Positions 25,100 through 34,087 of a DNA stretch of 64,000 bases are shown here, piece after piece. Each line of letters begins with the position of its first letter. The first letter of the stretch is position 1. A program made the position numbers and the translations under genes. The stretch is from Bordetella petrii (GTDB lineage Bacteria > Pseudomonadota > Gammaproteobacteria > Burkholderiales > Burkholderiaceae_B), in assembly GCF_000067205.1 (NCBI RefSeq), contig NC_010170.1:2294001-2358000 (forward strand), written 5' to 3'. The notes below the pieces were generated by a model. The model did not search any database. It worked only from the letters and a program-made list of their open reading frames with translations, and had not been told where the DNA came from.

Positions 25100-25609
25100 G
25101 TGAGCTCTCATCTCATCGCCTCGTCGGCCCATTTGGCCAGTAACCGCGCGCCCGATCTTTCCGAAGTGGAATTCGGCCTGATGATCGCCGGCCATGCTTT
25201 CGACCGCTGGACCGTGCGCTGCATGGCGGCGGCCGGCTTGCCCGACCTGACCGCCACCGACGTCATGGTGATGCACCACGTGTACCACCGCCAGCGCGGC
25301 AAGAAGCTGGCCGACATCTGCTTCACGCTGAACGTCGAAGACACGCACATCGTCAATTACTCGCTGAAGAAGCTGGAACGCCTGGGCGTGGTGCGCGGCG
25401 AGCGCAACGGCAAAGAAGTGTTCTACAGCGCCACTGACGAGGGCGCCGCTTTCATCAAGCGCTATACCGAGATCCGCGAGCAGTGCCTGATCGACGGCCT
25501 GGAAGCCGGCGCGGGCGCGGGAGTGGAATTCAACCGCCAGCTCGCCAAGGCCTTGCGCGCGCTGTCGGGGCTGTACGACCAGGCGGCCCGCGCGGCTACC
25601 TCGCTTTGA
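25100..25609 (+). CDS. MarR-type winged-helix regulator
   Basis: The 169-residue product has a central winged helix-turn-helix (KKLADICFTLNVEDTHIVNY recognition helix, then KKLERLGVVRGERNGKEVFY wing). It begins at GTG 25100 with GGAG nine bases upstream. It lies between the TRAP/porin operon and the hydantoinase gene, so it probably senses their substrate. No ligand can be read from sequence. Confidence 0.82.
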   Translation: MSSHLIASSAHLASNRAPDLSEVEFGLMIAGHAFDRWTVRCMAAAGLPDLTATDVMVMHHVYHRQRGKKLADICFTLNVEDTHIVNYSLKKLERLGVVRGERNGKEVFYSATDEGAAFIKRYTEIREQCLIDGLEAGAGAGVEFNRQLAKALRALSGLYDQAARAATSL

Positions 25610-25675
25610 TTCTTCCAGGCCCGGCGGGCCTTGGGGCCGGCCGCCGCGCCATTCCTTTTTTCTGTTGAGGACACT

Positions 25676-28600
25676 ATGAAGTGGCAATTCTGGATTGACC
25701 GTGGGGGCACGTTCACCGACATCGTGGCGCGCCGGCCCGACGGCAGCACGGGCACCGCCAAGCTGCTGTCGGAAAACCCCGAGCAATACCGCGATGCGGC
25801 CGTTGCGGGCATTCGCCAGCTGCTGGGCCTGGCGCCGGGCGAGCCGGTGCCGGCCGAGCAGGTGGAATGCGTGAAAATGGGCACCACCGTGGCCACCAAC
25901 GCGCTGCTCGAGCGCAAGGGCGAACGCACATTGCTGGTGACCACGCGGGGCTTTCGCGACGGCCTGCGCATTGCCTACCAGAACCGGCCGCGCCTGTTCG
26001 ACCGCAACGTGGCGCTGCCCGAGATGCTGTACGAATCGGTCGTGGAAGCCGATGAGCGTATCGACGCCGCCGGCGCCGTGGTGCGCCCGCTCGACGAAGA
26101 GAGCCTGCGCCAGGAACTGCGGCAGGCTTACGACAGCGGCATCCGCGCCGTGGCCGTGGTCTTCATGCATGCCTGGCACACGCCCGCGCACGAGCAGCGC
26201 GCGGCCGAGCTGGCGCGCGAAATCGGCTTCACGCAGGTGTCGGCATCGCACGAGGTCAGTCCGCTGATCAAGTTCGTCTCGCGCGGCGACACCACGGTGG
26301 TCGACGCGTACCTGTCGCCCATCTTGAAACGCTATGTCGATCAGGTGGCGGGCGAACTGCCCGGCATCCGCCTGATGTTCATGCAGTCCAGCGGCGGCCT
26401 GACCGACGCGCACCGCTTCCGCGGCAAAGACGCCATTCTTTCCGGCCCGGCCGGCGGCATCGTGGGCATGGTGCGCACCAGCGAACTGGCCGGCCTGCCT
26501 CGCGTCATCGGCTTCGACATGGGCGGCACTTCGACCGACGTTTCGCACTACGCGGGCGAGTTCGAGCGCGAATTCGAAACCCAGGTTGCCGGCGTGCGCA
26601 TGCGCGCGCCCATGATGAGCATCCATACCGTGGCGGCCGGCGGCGGCTCCATCCTGCATTTCGATGGCGCGCGCCTGCGCGTGGGCCCGGACTCGGCCGG
26701 GGCCAACCCGGGGCCGGCCTGCTACCGGCGCGGCGGCCCGCTGGCCGTCACCGACTGCAACGTGCTGCTCGGCAAGATCCAGCCCGATTTCTTTCCGCGC
26801 GTGTTCGGTCCGGCGGCCGACCAGCCGCTGGACCGCGAGGCGGTGCAGCAGCGCTTCGAAGCCATGGCCGCCGAGGTGCGCGCGGCCACCGGCCGCGAGA
26901 TGACGCCCGAGCAGCTGGCCGAGGGTTTCCTGGAAATCGCCGTGGGCAACATGGCCGAAGCCATCAAGCGCATCTCGGTGCAGCGCGGCCACGACGTTAC
27001 CGAGTACGCCCTGACGGTGTTCGGCGGCGCCGGGGGGCAGCACGCCTGCCTGGTGGCCGACGCGTTGGGCATGACCACCGTGTTCGCCCATCCGCTGGGT
27101 GGGGTGTTGTCGGCTTACGGCATGGGGCTGGCCGACCAGACCGACATGCGGCAGAAAACCGTGGAAAAGGTGCTGGACGCGGCGCTGATGCCGGAACTGC
27201 AGGCCGAGCTCGACGACCTGGCCGCGCAGGCAGTCGGTGAATTGCGCCGCCAGCACGTGCCGGCCGAGCTGATCCAGGTGCAGCGCCGCCTGCACCTGAA
27301 GTACCGCGGCACCGACACCGCCCTGGAAGTGGCATACGGCGAACTGGACCAGGTGCGCCAGGACTTCGAAGCCGCGTATCGCCAGCGCTATTCGTTCCTG
27401 ATGCCCGGCCGCGAGCTGGTGGTGGAAACGCTCTCGGTCGAAGCCACCGGCGGCGGCGAGCCCGCCGCCGAAGCCCCGGTCGAGCGCAGCCGCGCAGGCG
27501 CGCCGCCGGTGGGCCGGATGGTCAAGATGTACGGGCAGGGCGCCTGGCGCGATACGCCGCTATATGTGCGCGCCGATCTGGTGCCGGGCGATGTGCTGGC
27601 CGGCCCCGCCATTATTTCCGAGCCCAACCAGACCACGGTGGTCGAACCGGGCTGGCAAGCCGAACTCACGGCGCTGGACCACATCCTGCTCAAGCGCGTC
27701 GAGGCGCGGCCCGAGCGTCGCGCGGTGGGCACGCAGGCCGATCCGGTCATGCTGGAGGTGTTCAACAACCTGTTCATGTCCATCGCCGAGCAGATGGGCT
27801 ACCGGCTGCAGAACACGGCTTATTCGGTCAACATCAAAGAGCGCCTGGACTTTTCCTGCGCGATCTTCGACGCGCAGGGCAACCTGATCGCCAACGCGCC
27901 GCACATGCCGGTGCACCTGGGGTCCATGGGCGAGTCCATCAAGACCGTCATGCAGGCCAACGCCGGGCGCATGCGGCCCGGCGATGCCTACGTGGTCAAT
28001 GATCCCTACCACGGCGGCACACACTTGCCCGATGTCACGGTCATTACGCCGGTGTTCGACCGCGCCGGCCGCGAGATCCTGTTTTTTGTCGGGTCGCGCG
28101 GGCACCATGCCGATATCGGCGGCACCACGCCCGGCTCGATGCCGCCCGACTCCCGCACGGTGGAAGACGAAGGGGTGCTGTTCACCAACTTCCAGCTGGT
28201 GCGCGACGGCGAGTTCCGCGACCAGGCCGCGCGCGAGATCCTGGCCTCGGGACGCTGGCCCGCGCGCAATCCCGACCAGAACATCGCCGACCTGCACGCG
28301 CAGATCGCCGCCAATGAAAAGGGCGTGCAGGAACTGCTGCGCATGTGCGACCACTTCGGGCTGGATGTGGTGCGCGCCTACATGGGGCATGTGCAAGATA
28401 ACGCCGAAGAGGCGGTGCGCAGGGTCATCTCGGTGCTGAAAGACGGCCACTACGAATACCCGCTGGACAATGGCGCGGTCATCCGCGTGGCGGTGCGCGT
28501 GAACCGCGAGGCGCGCAGCGCGGTGGTCGATTTCACCGGCTCGTCGGCACAGCTGGACAATAACTTCAACGCGCCCAGCGCCATTGCCGTGGCGGCGGTG

Positions 28601-29299
28601 TTGTATGTGTTCCGCACCATGGTGGACGACGACATCCCGCTCAATGCGGGTTGCCTGAAGCCGCTGGACATCATCGTGCCCGAGGGCTCGATGCTGCGAC
28701 CCAATCCGCCGGCCTCGGTGGTGGCGGGCAACGTGGAAACGTCCATGTGCATCGTCAACGCGTTGTACGGGGCGTTGGGCGTGCTGGCGGCCAGCCAGGG
28801 CACCATGAACAACTTCACGTTCGGCAATGCGCGCTACCAGTATTACGAAACGATCTCGGGCGGCACCGGGGCGGGGCCGTTGCGCATCGACGCGGCCGGG
28901 CCGCGCGACGAAGGTTTCGCCGGCGCCTCGGTGGTGCAGGCGCACATGACCAACTCGCGGCTGACCGACCCCGAAGTGCTGGAGCTGCGTTTTCCGGTGC
29001 GGCTGGAGTCGTACGAGATTCGCCATGGTTCGGGCGGCAGCGGCCGCTACCGGGGCGGCGACGGCGGCGTGCGCCGGGTGCGCTTCCTGGAAGACATGAC
29101 GGCGGCGATTCTGTCGAACAATCGCGTTCATGCGCCTTTCGGACTGGCGGGCGGCGGCGCCGGCCAGGTGGGGCGCAACTACATCGAGCGCGCCGACGGC
29201 AGCATCCAGGAACTGGGTCCGCAAGACAGCGCCAGCCTCCGGGCGGGAGATGTGTTCGTGGTGGAGACGCCGGGAGGAGGGGGGTACGGGGAGGCGTAG
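25676..29299 (+). CDS. Fused hydantoinase A/B (5-oxoprolinase family)
   Basis: The 1207-residue cytoplasmic enzyme joins a HyuA-like ATP-binding half (about 1-680, WIDRGGTFTDIVARRPDG at the start, FDMGGTSTDVS in the middle, FGGAGGQHACLVADALG later) to a HyuB-like half (from about 690, with NDPYHGGTHLPD and GSRGHHADIGG). This layout is that of ATP-dependent 5-oxoprolinase and N-methylhydantoinase, which open a lactam or imide ring. Length agrees with the fused family (about 1200-1290). ATG 25676 has GAGG upstream. Confidence 0.92.
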   Translation: MKWQFWIDRGGTFTDIVARRPDGSTGTAKLLSENPEQYRDAAVAGIRQLLGLAPGEPVPAEQVECVKMGTTVATNALLERKGERTLLVTTRGFRDGLRIAYQNRPRLFDRNVALPEMLYESVVEADERIDAAGAVVRPLDEESLRQELRQAYDSGIRAVAVVFMHAWHTPAHEQRAAELAREIGFTQVSASHEVSPLIKFVSRGDTTVVDAYLSPILKRYVDQVAGELPGIRLMFMQSSGGLTDAHRFRGKDAILSGPAGGIVGMVRTSELAGLPRVIGFDMGGTSTDVSHYAGEFEREFETQVAGVRMRAPMMSIHTVAAGGGSILHFDGARLRVGPDSAGANPGPACYRRGGPLAVTDCNVLLGKIQPDFFPRVFGPAADQPLDREAVQQRFEAMAAEVRAATGREMTPEQLAEGFLEIAVGNMAEAIKRISVQRGHDVTEYALTVFGGAGGQHACLVADALGMTTVFAHPLGGVLSAYGMGLADQTDMRQKTVEKVLDAALMPELQAELDDLAAQAVGELRRQHVPAELIQVQRRLHLKYRGTDTALEVAYGELDQVRQDFEAAYRQRYSFLMPGRELVVETLSVEATGGGEPAAEAPVERSRAGAPPVGRMVKMYGQGAWRDTPLYVRADLVPGDVLAGPAIISEPNQTTVVEPGWQAELTALDHILLKRVEARPERRAVGTQADPVMLEVFNNLFMSIAEQMGYRLQNTAYSVNIKERLDFSCAIFDAQGNLIANAPHMPVHLGSMGESIKTVMQANAGRMRPGDAYVVNDPYHGGTHLPDVTVITPVFDRAGREILFFVGSRGHHADIGGTTPGSMPPDSRTVEDEGVLFTNFQLVRDGEFRDQAAREILASGRWPARNPDQNIADLHAQIAANEKGVQELLRMCDHFGLDVVRAYMGHVQDNAEEAVRRVISVLKDGHYEYPLDNGAVIRVAVRVNREARSAVVDFTGSSAQLDNNFNAPSAIAVAAVLYVFRTMVDDDIPLNAGCLKPLDIIVPEGSMLRPNPPASVVAGNVETSMCIVNALYGALGVLAASQGTMNNFTFGNARYQYYETISGGTGAGPLRIDAAGPRDEGFAGASVVQAHMTNSRLTDPEVLELRFPVRLESYEIRHGSGGSGRYRGGDGGVRRVRFLEDMTAAILSNNRVHAPFGLAGGGAGQVGRNYIERADGSIQELGPQDSASLRAGDVFVVETPGGGGYGEA

Positions 29300-29337
29300 G
29301 GGGCGCTCTCGGCGGAGGCGGGTGGAGTTCTTGCCTC

Positions 29338-29465
29338 GTCCCGCGCGGCCCGGGCCGGCGGCGGCGCACGTGCGTCGGGCTCGGGCGCAAGCACGCGCCC
29401 TCGGCCTGCTGGCGCAGGCTGCCCCGCCGCCCAACGCGCCGCCGCCGGCCCGGGCCGCGCGGGAC
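29338..29465 (+). repeat. Structured inverted-repeat element, copy 2
   Basis: Two 30-base arms (29338-29367 and 29436-29465) are perfectly complementary and enclose a 68-base core homologous to copy 1 in the opposite orientation. Inside, GCCTGC-TGGC-GCAGGC forms a hairpin that corresponds to GTCTGC-TGC-GCAGAC in copy 1, so one base pair has changed on both sides. Arms share only their outer GTC and inner GGCGGCGC ends with copy 1. Confidence 0.78.
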
Positions 29466-29562
29466 TGCAGTGCATGGTGTTCGTCGCGCTTGCGGGGCTG
29501 GCTGGATACAAGGCGTCTGGTTTCCGCCCGGGCGCCAGGCAACGCACGGTCGCGCCAGCGGT

Positions 29563-29596
29563 CAGGTGTCTGACTCCCGCAGGGTGTCAGACACCG
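29563..29596 (+). repeat. Palindromic GGTGTCTGAC repeat (orientation A)
   Basis: GGTGTCTGACTCCC and GGGTGTCAGACACC halves form a hairpin ten bases beyond the stop of the minus-strand C45 gene. Confidence 0.85.
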
Positions 29597-29606
29597 TACC
29601 GTCGTT

Positions 29607-30629
29607 CTACTTGATGTTGATTTCTTGCGAGGGACGGGCCTTGCGGTCGTAGATGCGCAGGGTGACGTGTTCGTCGTCCAGGGCGAACACGGCGGTGGCC
29701 AGGGTGTTTTCGTCGTCGGGGTCGTCGGGCGCGCGGCGCAGGATGGGCAGGGCGCCTTCAGTGTCGTGCAGCGCGGCCACCAGGTCGGCTTCGCCCGAGG
29801 CGTCGTTCCAGGTGTCGACCAGCGCGTCGATGCGGTTCTGGCGGGCGCGCGACGAGTCGGTGACGATTTGCGGTGTATCGCGCGTGCCGTGGTGGATGAG
29901 GTGGTTGGCGTGCCCATAGCGGCGCGCCACGGTTTCCACCGAGCAGGCGCCCGGGGTGGCCTCGATGCTGAGCAGCCTCGGGTCGCCCGCCGCGCCCAGT
30001 GTGTGGTGGAAGGCGCCGGCGCGCGGCATGTGGGCCAGCAATTCGGCTGCCTGGTCCAGCGAGGCGCAGTCGAGCACGGCGCGGGCCAGGAACATGCGCG
30101 GCACGCCGGCGCGGCGCGTCCGGGTGCGCAGGTTATTGATGGTTTGCACCAGCCCGGCGCGGTTGGCGCCGAACGTATGCCCCGGCAGCGAGCCGGGGTA
30201 ATAGAAGCTGACATAGCCCGGCGCGTCGTCGGGCTGCACGTCGACGACATGGCAGCGGCCGTACAAGTATGGATCGCCGTCTTCGTTGTGGGCGATCCAG
30301 CGCTCGCCGTCAGCCGCCTGTAGCGCAACCGAGGTGCAGCCATCGGTGGTCTTGTGCAGCAGGTCGCCGCGGCAGTGCCACAGCAACAGGTCGGCGGCCG
30401 GTATGCGCAGGCCTTCGGCCAGGCCCTCGAATTCTTCCCAGATGGCGGGCAGGGCTTCCTGCGCGTGGCCCGCCAGTTCTTGCAGGTAGGCATGGCCGCG
30501 CCAGGGGCGCAGCGCCTGCCAGGTGGCGCTCTGGTCCAGGTAGACAGTCATGAGGGGCCGGGCCAGCTTGCCCAGTGCCTGGCCGATCTGGCGGCGGGTG
30601 CCTGCAATGCGTACGGGCTTGAACGGCAT
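29607..30629 (-). CDS. C45 family autoproteolytic acyltransferase/hydrolase
   Basis: The 340-residue protein resembles the acyl-CoA:6-aminopenicillanate acyltransferase family, Ntn hydrolases that expose a catalytic cysteine by self-cleavage. The expected Gly-Cys junction is at DGCTSVAL (Cys98), followed by IAHNEDGDPYLYG and PGSLPGHTFGAN. Such enzymes cleave or transfer amide-linked acyl groups; the substrate is unknown. GGAGA precedes the ATG. It is divergent from a glutamine-type ABC transporter. Confidence 0.82.
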   Translation of the reverse strand: MPFKPVRIAGTRRQIGQALGKLARPLMTVYLDQSATWQALRPWRGHAYLQELAGHAQEALPAIWEEFEGLAEGLRIPAADLLLWHCRGDLLHKTTDGCTSVALQAADGERWIAHNEDGDPYLYGRCHVVDVQPDDAPGYVSFYYPGSLPGHTFGANRAGLVQTINNLRTRTRRAGVPRMFLARAVLDCASLDQAAELLAHMPRAGAFHHTLGAAGDPRLLSIEATPGACSVETVARRYGHANHLIHHGTRDTPQIVTDSSRARQNRIDALVDTWNDASGEADLVAALHDTEGALPILRRAPDDPDDENTLATAVFALDDEHVTLRIYDRKARPSQEINIK

Positions 30630-30793
30630 GAATAATCTCCGGCGAATGATCCGATTGTAATTTCCCGGCGCATGCTTGCCATGGGGACAGATGAGTTAAC
30701 ATGAGCCGGCGAGCGTGCCCAGCCATCCGCCGCGGCATGCTGACAGATTGCTCCGGTTTGGCCGGGGCCCGTTGTCTCTACAGGAGAAATTCG

Positions 30794-31540
30794 ATGATTA
30801 AGCGTAGAATCGCCGCCGCGCTGGTGGGCTTGAGCCTGATCGGCGCCGTGTCCACCGCCGCGGCCCAGGACAAAGAACTGATCGTTGCCACCGACACCGC
30901 CTTCGTCCCGTTCGAATTCAAGCAGGGCAGCACCTATACCGGTTTCGACATCGACCTGTGGGCCGCCATCGCCAAAGAACTCAACCTGAAGTACAAGCTG
31001 CAGCCGATGGACTTCAACGGCATCATCCCGGGCTTGCAGACCAAGAACATCGATGTGGCGCTGGCCGGCATCACCATCCGCGACGACCGCAAGCAGGTCA
31101 TCGATTTCTCCGACCCCTACTACGAAAGCGGCCTGGCCATCCTGGTGGCGGCGAATGAGGATGCCATCAAGTCGGCCAAGGATCTCGCCGGCAAGAGCGT
31201 GGCCGTCAAGACCGGCACCGCCACCGTCGATTTCATGAAGAAAGAAGTGCCCGAGGCCAAGCTGCGCCTGTTCCCCAACATCGATAACGCGTATCTCGAG
31301 CTGGCCACGGGCCGGGTCGACGCCGCCGTGCACGACACGCCCAACGTCCAGTACTACGCCAATACCGCCGGCAAGGGCCGCGTGAAGGTCGTGGGCACTG
31401 TCAAGAGCGGCGATTTCTACGGCATCGCCTTCCCCAAGGGCAGCGACCTGGTCGCCAAGGTCAACCAGGCCCTGGCCACGCTGAAATCCAACGGCCAGTA
31501 CGACGCCATCTACACCAAGTGGTTCGGCAAGCAGCCCTGA
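30794..31540 (+). CDS. glnH: Glutamine-type ABC transporter substrate-binding protein
   Basis: The 248-residue product has a signal peptide ending TAAAQ and the polar-amino-acid family pattern (ATDTAFVPFEF, TGFDIDLWAAIAKEL, ITIRDDRKQVIDFSDPYY). It binds an amino acid, probably glutamine, in the periplasm. AGGAGA precedes ATG 30794; the in-frame ATG at 30701 lacks a signal peptide at its end. It is followed by permease and ATPase genes. Confidence 0.87.
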   Translation: MIKRRIAAALVGLSLIGAVSTAAAQDKELIVATDTAFVPFEFKQGSTYTGFDIDLWAAIAKELNLKYKLQPMDFNGIIPGLQTKNIDVALAGITIRDDRKQVIDFSDPYYESGLAILVAANEDAIKSAKDLAGKSVAVKTGTATVDFMKKEVPEAKLRLFPNIDNAYLELATGRVDAAVHDTPNVQYYANTAGKGRVKVVGTVKSGDFYGIAFPKGSDLVAKVNQALATLKSNGQYDAIYTKWFGKQP

Positions 31541-31644
31541 GCGCACGCACGCTGCAGGCCGGGGCCGCGGCGGGGGCAGCCCCCCGCCGGCCCTGCATAC
31601 CAAGCCGTAACGGCCCGGCAGGCCGCACATATTAGGGGAAGACC

Positions 31645-32304
31645 GTGCAATTCGACTGGTCTGTCATCTGGGCGTCCATGCCCAATCTACTCGACGGCAC
31701 ACTGATGACCGTCAAGATCACTTTCTGGGGCCTGGTCGGCGGCTTTCTGCTGGGGGCACTGGCCGGCGTGGCGCGCGCCTATGGGCCGCGGCTGTTGTCG
31801 GCGATCGCGCAGGTGTACATCGCGGTCATCCGCGGCACGCCGATCGTGGTGCAGGTCATGTTCATCTATTTCGCGCTGCCTCTGATGGTGCCGGGCCTGC
31901 GGGTAGATGCGATCTGGGCGGCCATCGCCACGCTGATCATCAACTCGGGCGCCTACATCGCCGAGATCGTGCGGGGTTCGCTGCTGTCGGTGCACAAGGG
32001 GCTGAAAGAAGCCGGACAGGCCATGGGCCTGCCGTTCTACAAGATACTGCTGCACATCATCGGGCCGGTGGCGTTTCGCCGCATGATCCCGCCGCTGGGC
32101 AACCAGTGCATCATCAGCCTGAAAGATTCGTCGCTGTTCATCGTGATCGGCGTGGCCGAACTGACCCGCCAGGGGCAGGAGATCATGGCCAGCAACTTCC
32201 GGGCGGTAGAGATCTGGTCGGCGGTGGCCATCATCTATCTGATCCTGACCGGCGCGCTGGCTCTGGCGCTGCGTCTGGCCGAAAAAAGGATGCGCATACT
32301 ATGA
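31645..32304 (+). CDS. glnP: Glutamine-type ABC transporter permease
   Basis: The 219-residue inner-membrane protein has about five membrane segments, the HisMQ N-terminal motif YIAVIRGTPIVVQ and the EAA coupling loop (KEAGQAMGLPFYK). The start is a GTG preceded by AGGGGAAGACC. It follows the binding protein by 104 bases and overlaps the ATPase gene by four. Confidence 0.88.
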   Translation: MQFDWSVIWASMPNLLDGTLMTVKITFWGLVGGFLLGALAGVARAYGPRLLSAIAQVYIAVIRGTPIVVQVMFIYFALPLMVPGLRVDAIWAAIATLIINSGAYIAEIVRGSLLSVHKGLKEAGQAMGLPFYKILLHIIGPVAFRRMIPPLGNQCIISLKDSSLFIVIGVAELTRQGQEIMASNFRAVEIWSAVAIIYLILTGALALALRLAEKRMRIL

Positions 32305-33029
32305 GCATGGTCGAATTCCACAACGTCACCAAGCGCTTCGGCGATTCCACCGTGCTCGACGGCATTTCCCTGAACATCGACGCCGGCGAAGTCGTGGTGG
32401 TGGTGGGGCCTTCGGGCTCGGGCAAGTCCACCTTCCTGCGCTGCATCAACGTGCTCGAAACCATCGAGGGCGGCGACCTGCTGGTCGATGGGCAAAGCGT
32501 CAAGGGCCCGGCGGCCCAGGTGCGCGAAATCCGCCGCGAGGCCGGCATGGTGTTCCAGCAGTTCAACCTGTTTCCGCAAATGACGGCGCTGGAAAACGTC
32601 ATGTTCGGGCCTGTGCACACGCGCGGCGCGTCGCGCCAGGAGGCGCGCGAGCAGGCCGAGGCCTTGTTGCGCAAGGTGGGGTTGGGCGAGCGCATGGGGC
32701 ACTATCCGGCCGAGCTGTCCGGCGGCCAGCAGCAGCGCGTGGCCATCGCGCGGGCGCTGGCCATCAAGCCCAAGCTGATGCTGTTCGACGAGCCCACGTC
32801 GGCGCTGGATCCGGAACTGCGCCACGAAGTGCTGAAGGTCATGCGCGACCTGGCCGAAGAAGGCATGACCATGGTGGTGGTTACCCACGAAATGGAGTTC
32901 GCGCGCAAGGTGGGCAGCCGGCTGATTTTCATCGACGCCGGCAAGGTGGCCCACGATGGCCCGCCCGCCGAACTGCTGTCGAACCCGCCCAGCCAGCGGC
33001 TGCGCGACTTCCTTCAGCACGTGGCCTGA
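32301..33029 (+). CDS. glnQ: Glutamine-type ABC transporter ATP-binding protein
   Basis: The 242-residue ATPase has Walker A at 36-44 (GPSGSGKST), the signature LSGGQQQRV and Walker B LMLFDEPTSALDPE, closest to GlnQ/HisP-type subunits. It is coupled to the permease gene through ATGA and ends the operon, followed by a pair of palindromic repeats. Confidence 0.9.
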   Translation: MSMVEFHNVTKRFGDSTVLDGISLNIDAGEVVVVVGPSGSGKSTFLRCINVLETIEGGDLLVDGQSVKGPAAQVREIRREAGMVFQQFNLFPQMTALENVMFGPVHTRGASRQEAREQAEALLRKVGLGERMGHYPAELSGGQQQRVAIARALAIKPKLMLFDEPTSALDPELRHEVLKVMRDLAEEGMTMVVVTHEMEFARKVGSRLIFIDAGKVAHDGPPAELLSNPPSQRLRDFLQHVA

Positions 33030-33049
33030 GCCAGGCCAGCCAGATTGGT

Positions 33050-33083
33050 CAGGTGTCTGACCCCGCAGAGGTGTCAGACACTG
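33050..33083 (+). repeat. Palindromic GGTGTCTGAC repeat (orientation A)
   Basis: GGTGTCTGACCCC and AGGTGTCAGACACT form a slightly degraded hairpin 20 bases beyond the glnQ stop. It pairs with the inverted copy at 33111 across 27 bases. Confidence 0.82.
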
Positions 33084-33110
33084 CCGTGTGCAGCCGCTGT
33101 CTCGGCAATA

Positions 33111-33145
33111 CGGTGTCTGGCACCCCGCGAGAGTCAGACACCTGG
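33111..33145 (-). repeat. Palindromic GGTGTCTGAC repeat (orientation B)
   Basis: This inverted partner of the copy at 33050 completes a 96-base unit like the one at 20571-20666. It lies directly beyond the stop of the minus-strand GntR gene, between convergent genes. Confidence 0.82.
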
Positions 33146-33151
33146 AAAAGT

Positions 33152-33850
33152 TTAGCCGAACAAGTTCTGCTGGATCTGTTCCAGGTGCGCGAGCAGCAGC
33201 ACGCGCGCCTGTCCGGCGTCGCGGTCTTTCAGGGCGGCCACGATGGCACGGTGCTGCTGCTGATATTGCTCGCGCCGTTCGGGCGTCAGCGAGTTGGACT
33301 TGAGCCGGCCCCATTCGCCTTGTTCGCGCACGCGGTTGGCCAGTTCGAGTATCTGCAGAAAGAAGGTATTGTGCGTGGCCGCGGCGAACGCCTTGTGCAA
33401 TTCGCCGTCCCAGTGTTCGAAGTCTTCGATGCTGGCCGCGGCTTCCGAGCGTTCCAGGCATTCGCCCATGCGGGCGAAGTCGGCGCCGGTGGCATTGCGG
33501 GCGATCAGCATCGGCATCAGCGGTTCGATGAGCAGGCGCGCCTGCATGAGCTCGGCCGGGCTGGTGTTCAACCCCGCCTGGCCCGGCGCGGCGGGCGCCA
33601 CCGCGTGCACACCTGGCGCCACGAAAGTGCCGCTGCCCACCGCCTGGACGATCAGGCCGCGTTCGCGCAGTTCGGCCAGCACGCGCCGCACAGACCCGCG
33701 CGACGCGCCAAAGCGCTCGCTCAGCGCGCGCTCGGGCGGCAGCCGCATGCCTTCGCGCAGGCGGCCGCTGGCCATCGATTCCATCAGGAAATGCGCCAGG
33801 GCCTTGGCCCCCTCGGCGCGCAGGCCCCGGCCCGCCACGAGATCATCCAC
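33152..33850 (-). CDS. GntR-family regulator, FadR subfamily
   Basis: The 232-residue product has a winged helix-turn-helix at about 12-78 (LPPERALSERFGASRGSVRRV) and an FCD ligand-binding domain from about 95 with the metal-binding histidine pattern (FHWD-like FEHWDGELHKAFAAATHN). It is divergent from a Bug protein gene, and two matching boxes lie between them, so it likely controls uptake of that ligand and its own synthesis. Confidence 0.87.
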   Translation of the reverse strand: MDDLVAGRGLRAEGAKALAHFLMESMASGRLREGMRLPPERALSERFGASRGSVRRVLAELRERGLIVQAVGSGTFVAPGVHAVAPAAPGQAGLNTSPAELMQARLLIEPLMPMLIARNATGADFARMGECLERSEAAASIEDFEHWDGELHKAFAAATHNTFFLQILELANRVREQGEWGRLKSNSLTPERREQYQQQHRAIVAALKDRDAGQARVLLLAHLEQIQQNLFG

Positions 33851-33885
33851 ATCCGTTCTCCAGTGATAGCGGCAGGGTAGCGTAC

Positions 33886-33911
33886 TTGAACCAATTGGTC
33901 AAATTTTGACC
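33886..33911. promoter_or_regulatory. GntR operator box 1 with overlapping palindrome
   Basis: TTGAACCAATTGGTCAA (33886-33902) contains the palindrome ACCAATTGGT, and GGTCAAA-T-TTTGACC (33897-33911) is a perfect 7-bp inverted repeat overlapping it. The TGGTC core is typical of FadR-type operators. It lies 36 bases upstream of the GntR start. Confidence 0.6.
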
Positions 33912-34022
33912 CGAAAATCCTTGCCTTGGGGCCCATACGGTTCTAGAGTGGCGCTTGTCCGAGGCAGGGCATGTCGCCTTGTCTACCGCCATGGCGGGCC
34001 ACGCGGGTAGAAGAAAAATACG

Positions 34023-34036
34023 ATCCAATTGGTTCA
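34023..34036. promoter_or_regulatory. GntR operator box 2
   Basis: ATCCAATTGGTTCA repeats the TGAACCAATTGG half of box 1 in inverse orientation. It lies about 50 bases before the Bug gene start and 134 bases from box 1, so one regulator could act on both promoters. Confidence 0.55.
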
Positions 34037-34087
34037 TAAATAAACAACCGGCGCCGCCGGCGCCGGCCCATCTGGAGGGTTGGAGAC

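Larger units (their letters stand above)
29300..29606. other. 307-base gap between convergent genes
   Basis: No gene is supported. It contains the second structured repeat (29338-29465) and one palindromic GGTGTCTGAC repeat (29563-29596), which together probably end transcription from both sides. Confidence 0.6.

Noticed and set aside
24962..30493. Very long minus-strand frames opposite the hydantoinase gene
   Set aside because: The plus-strand hydantoinase has clear family motifs along its whole length. The opposite frames have none.
30650..30690. Possible sigma-54 promoter before glnH (CCGGCGCATGCTTGCC)
   Set aside because: GG and GC are nine rather than ten bases apart, which normally abolishes sigma-54 recognition.
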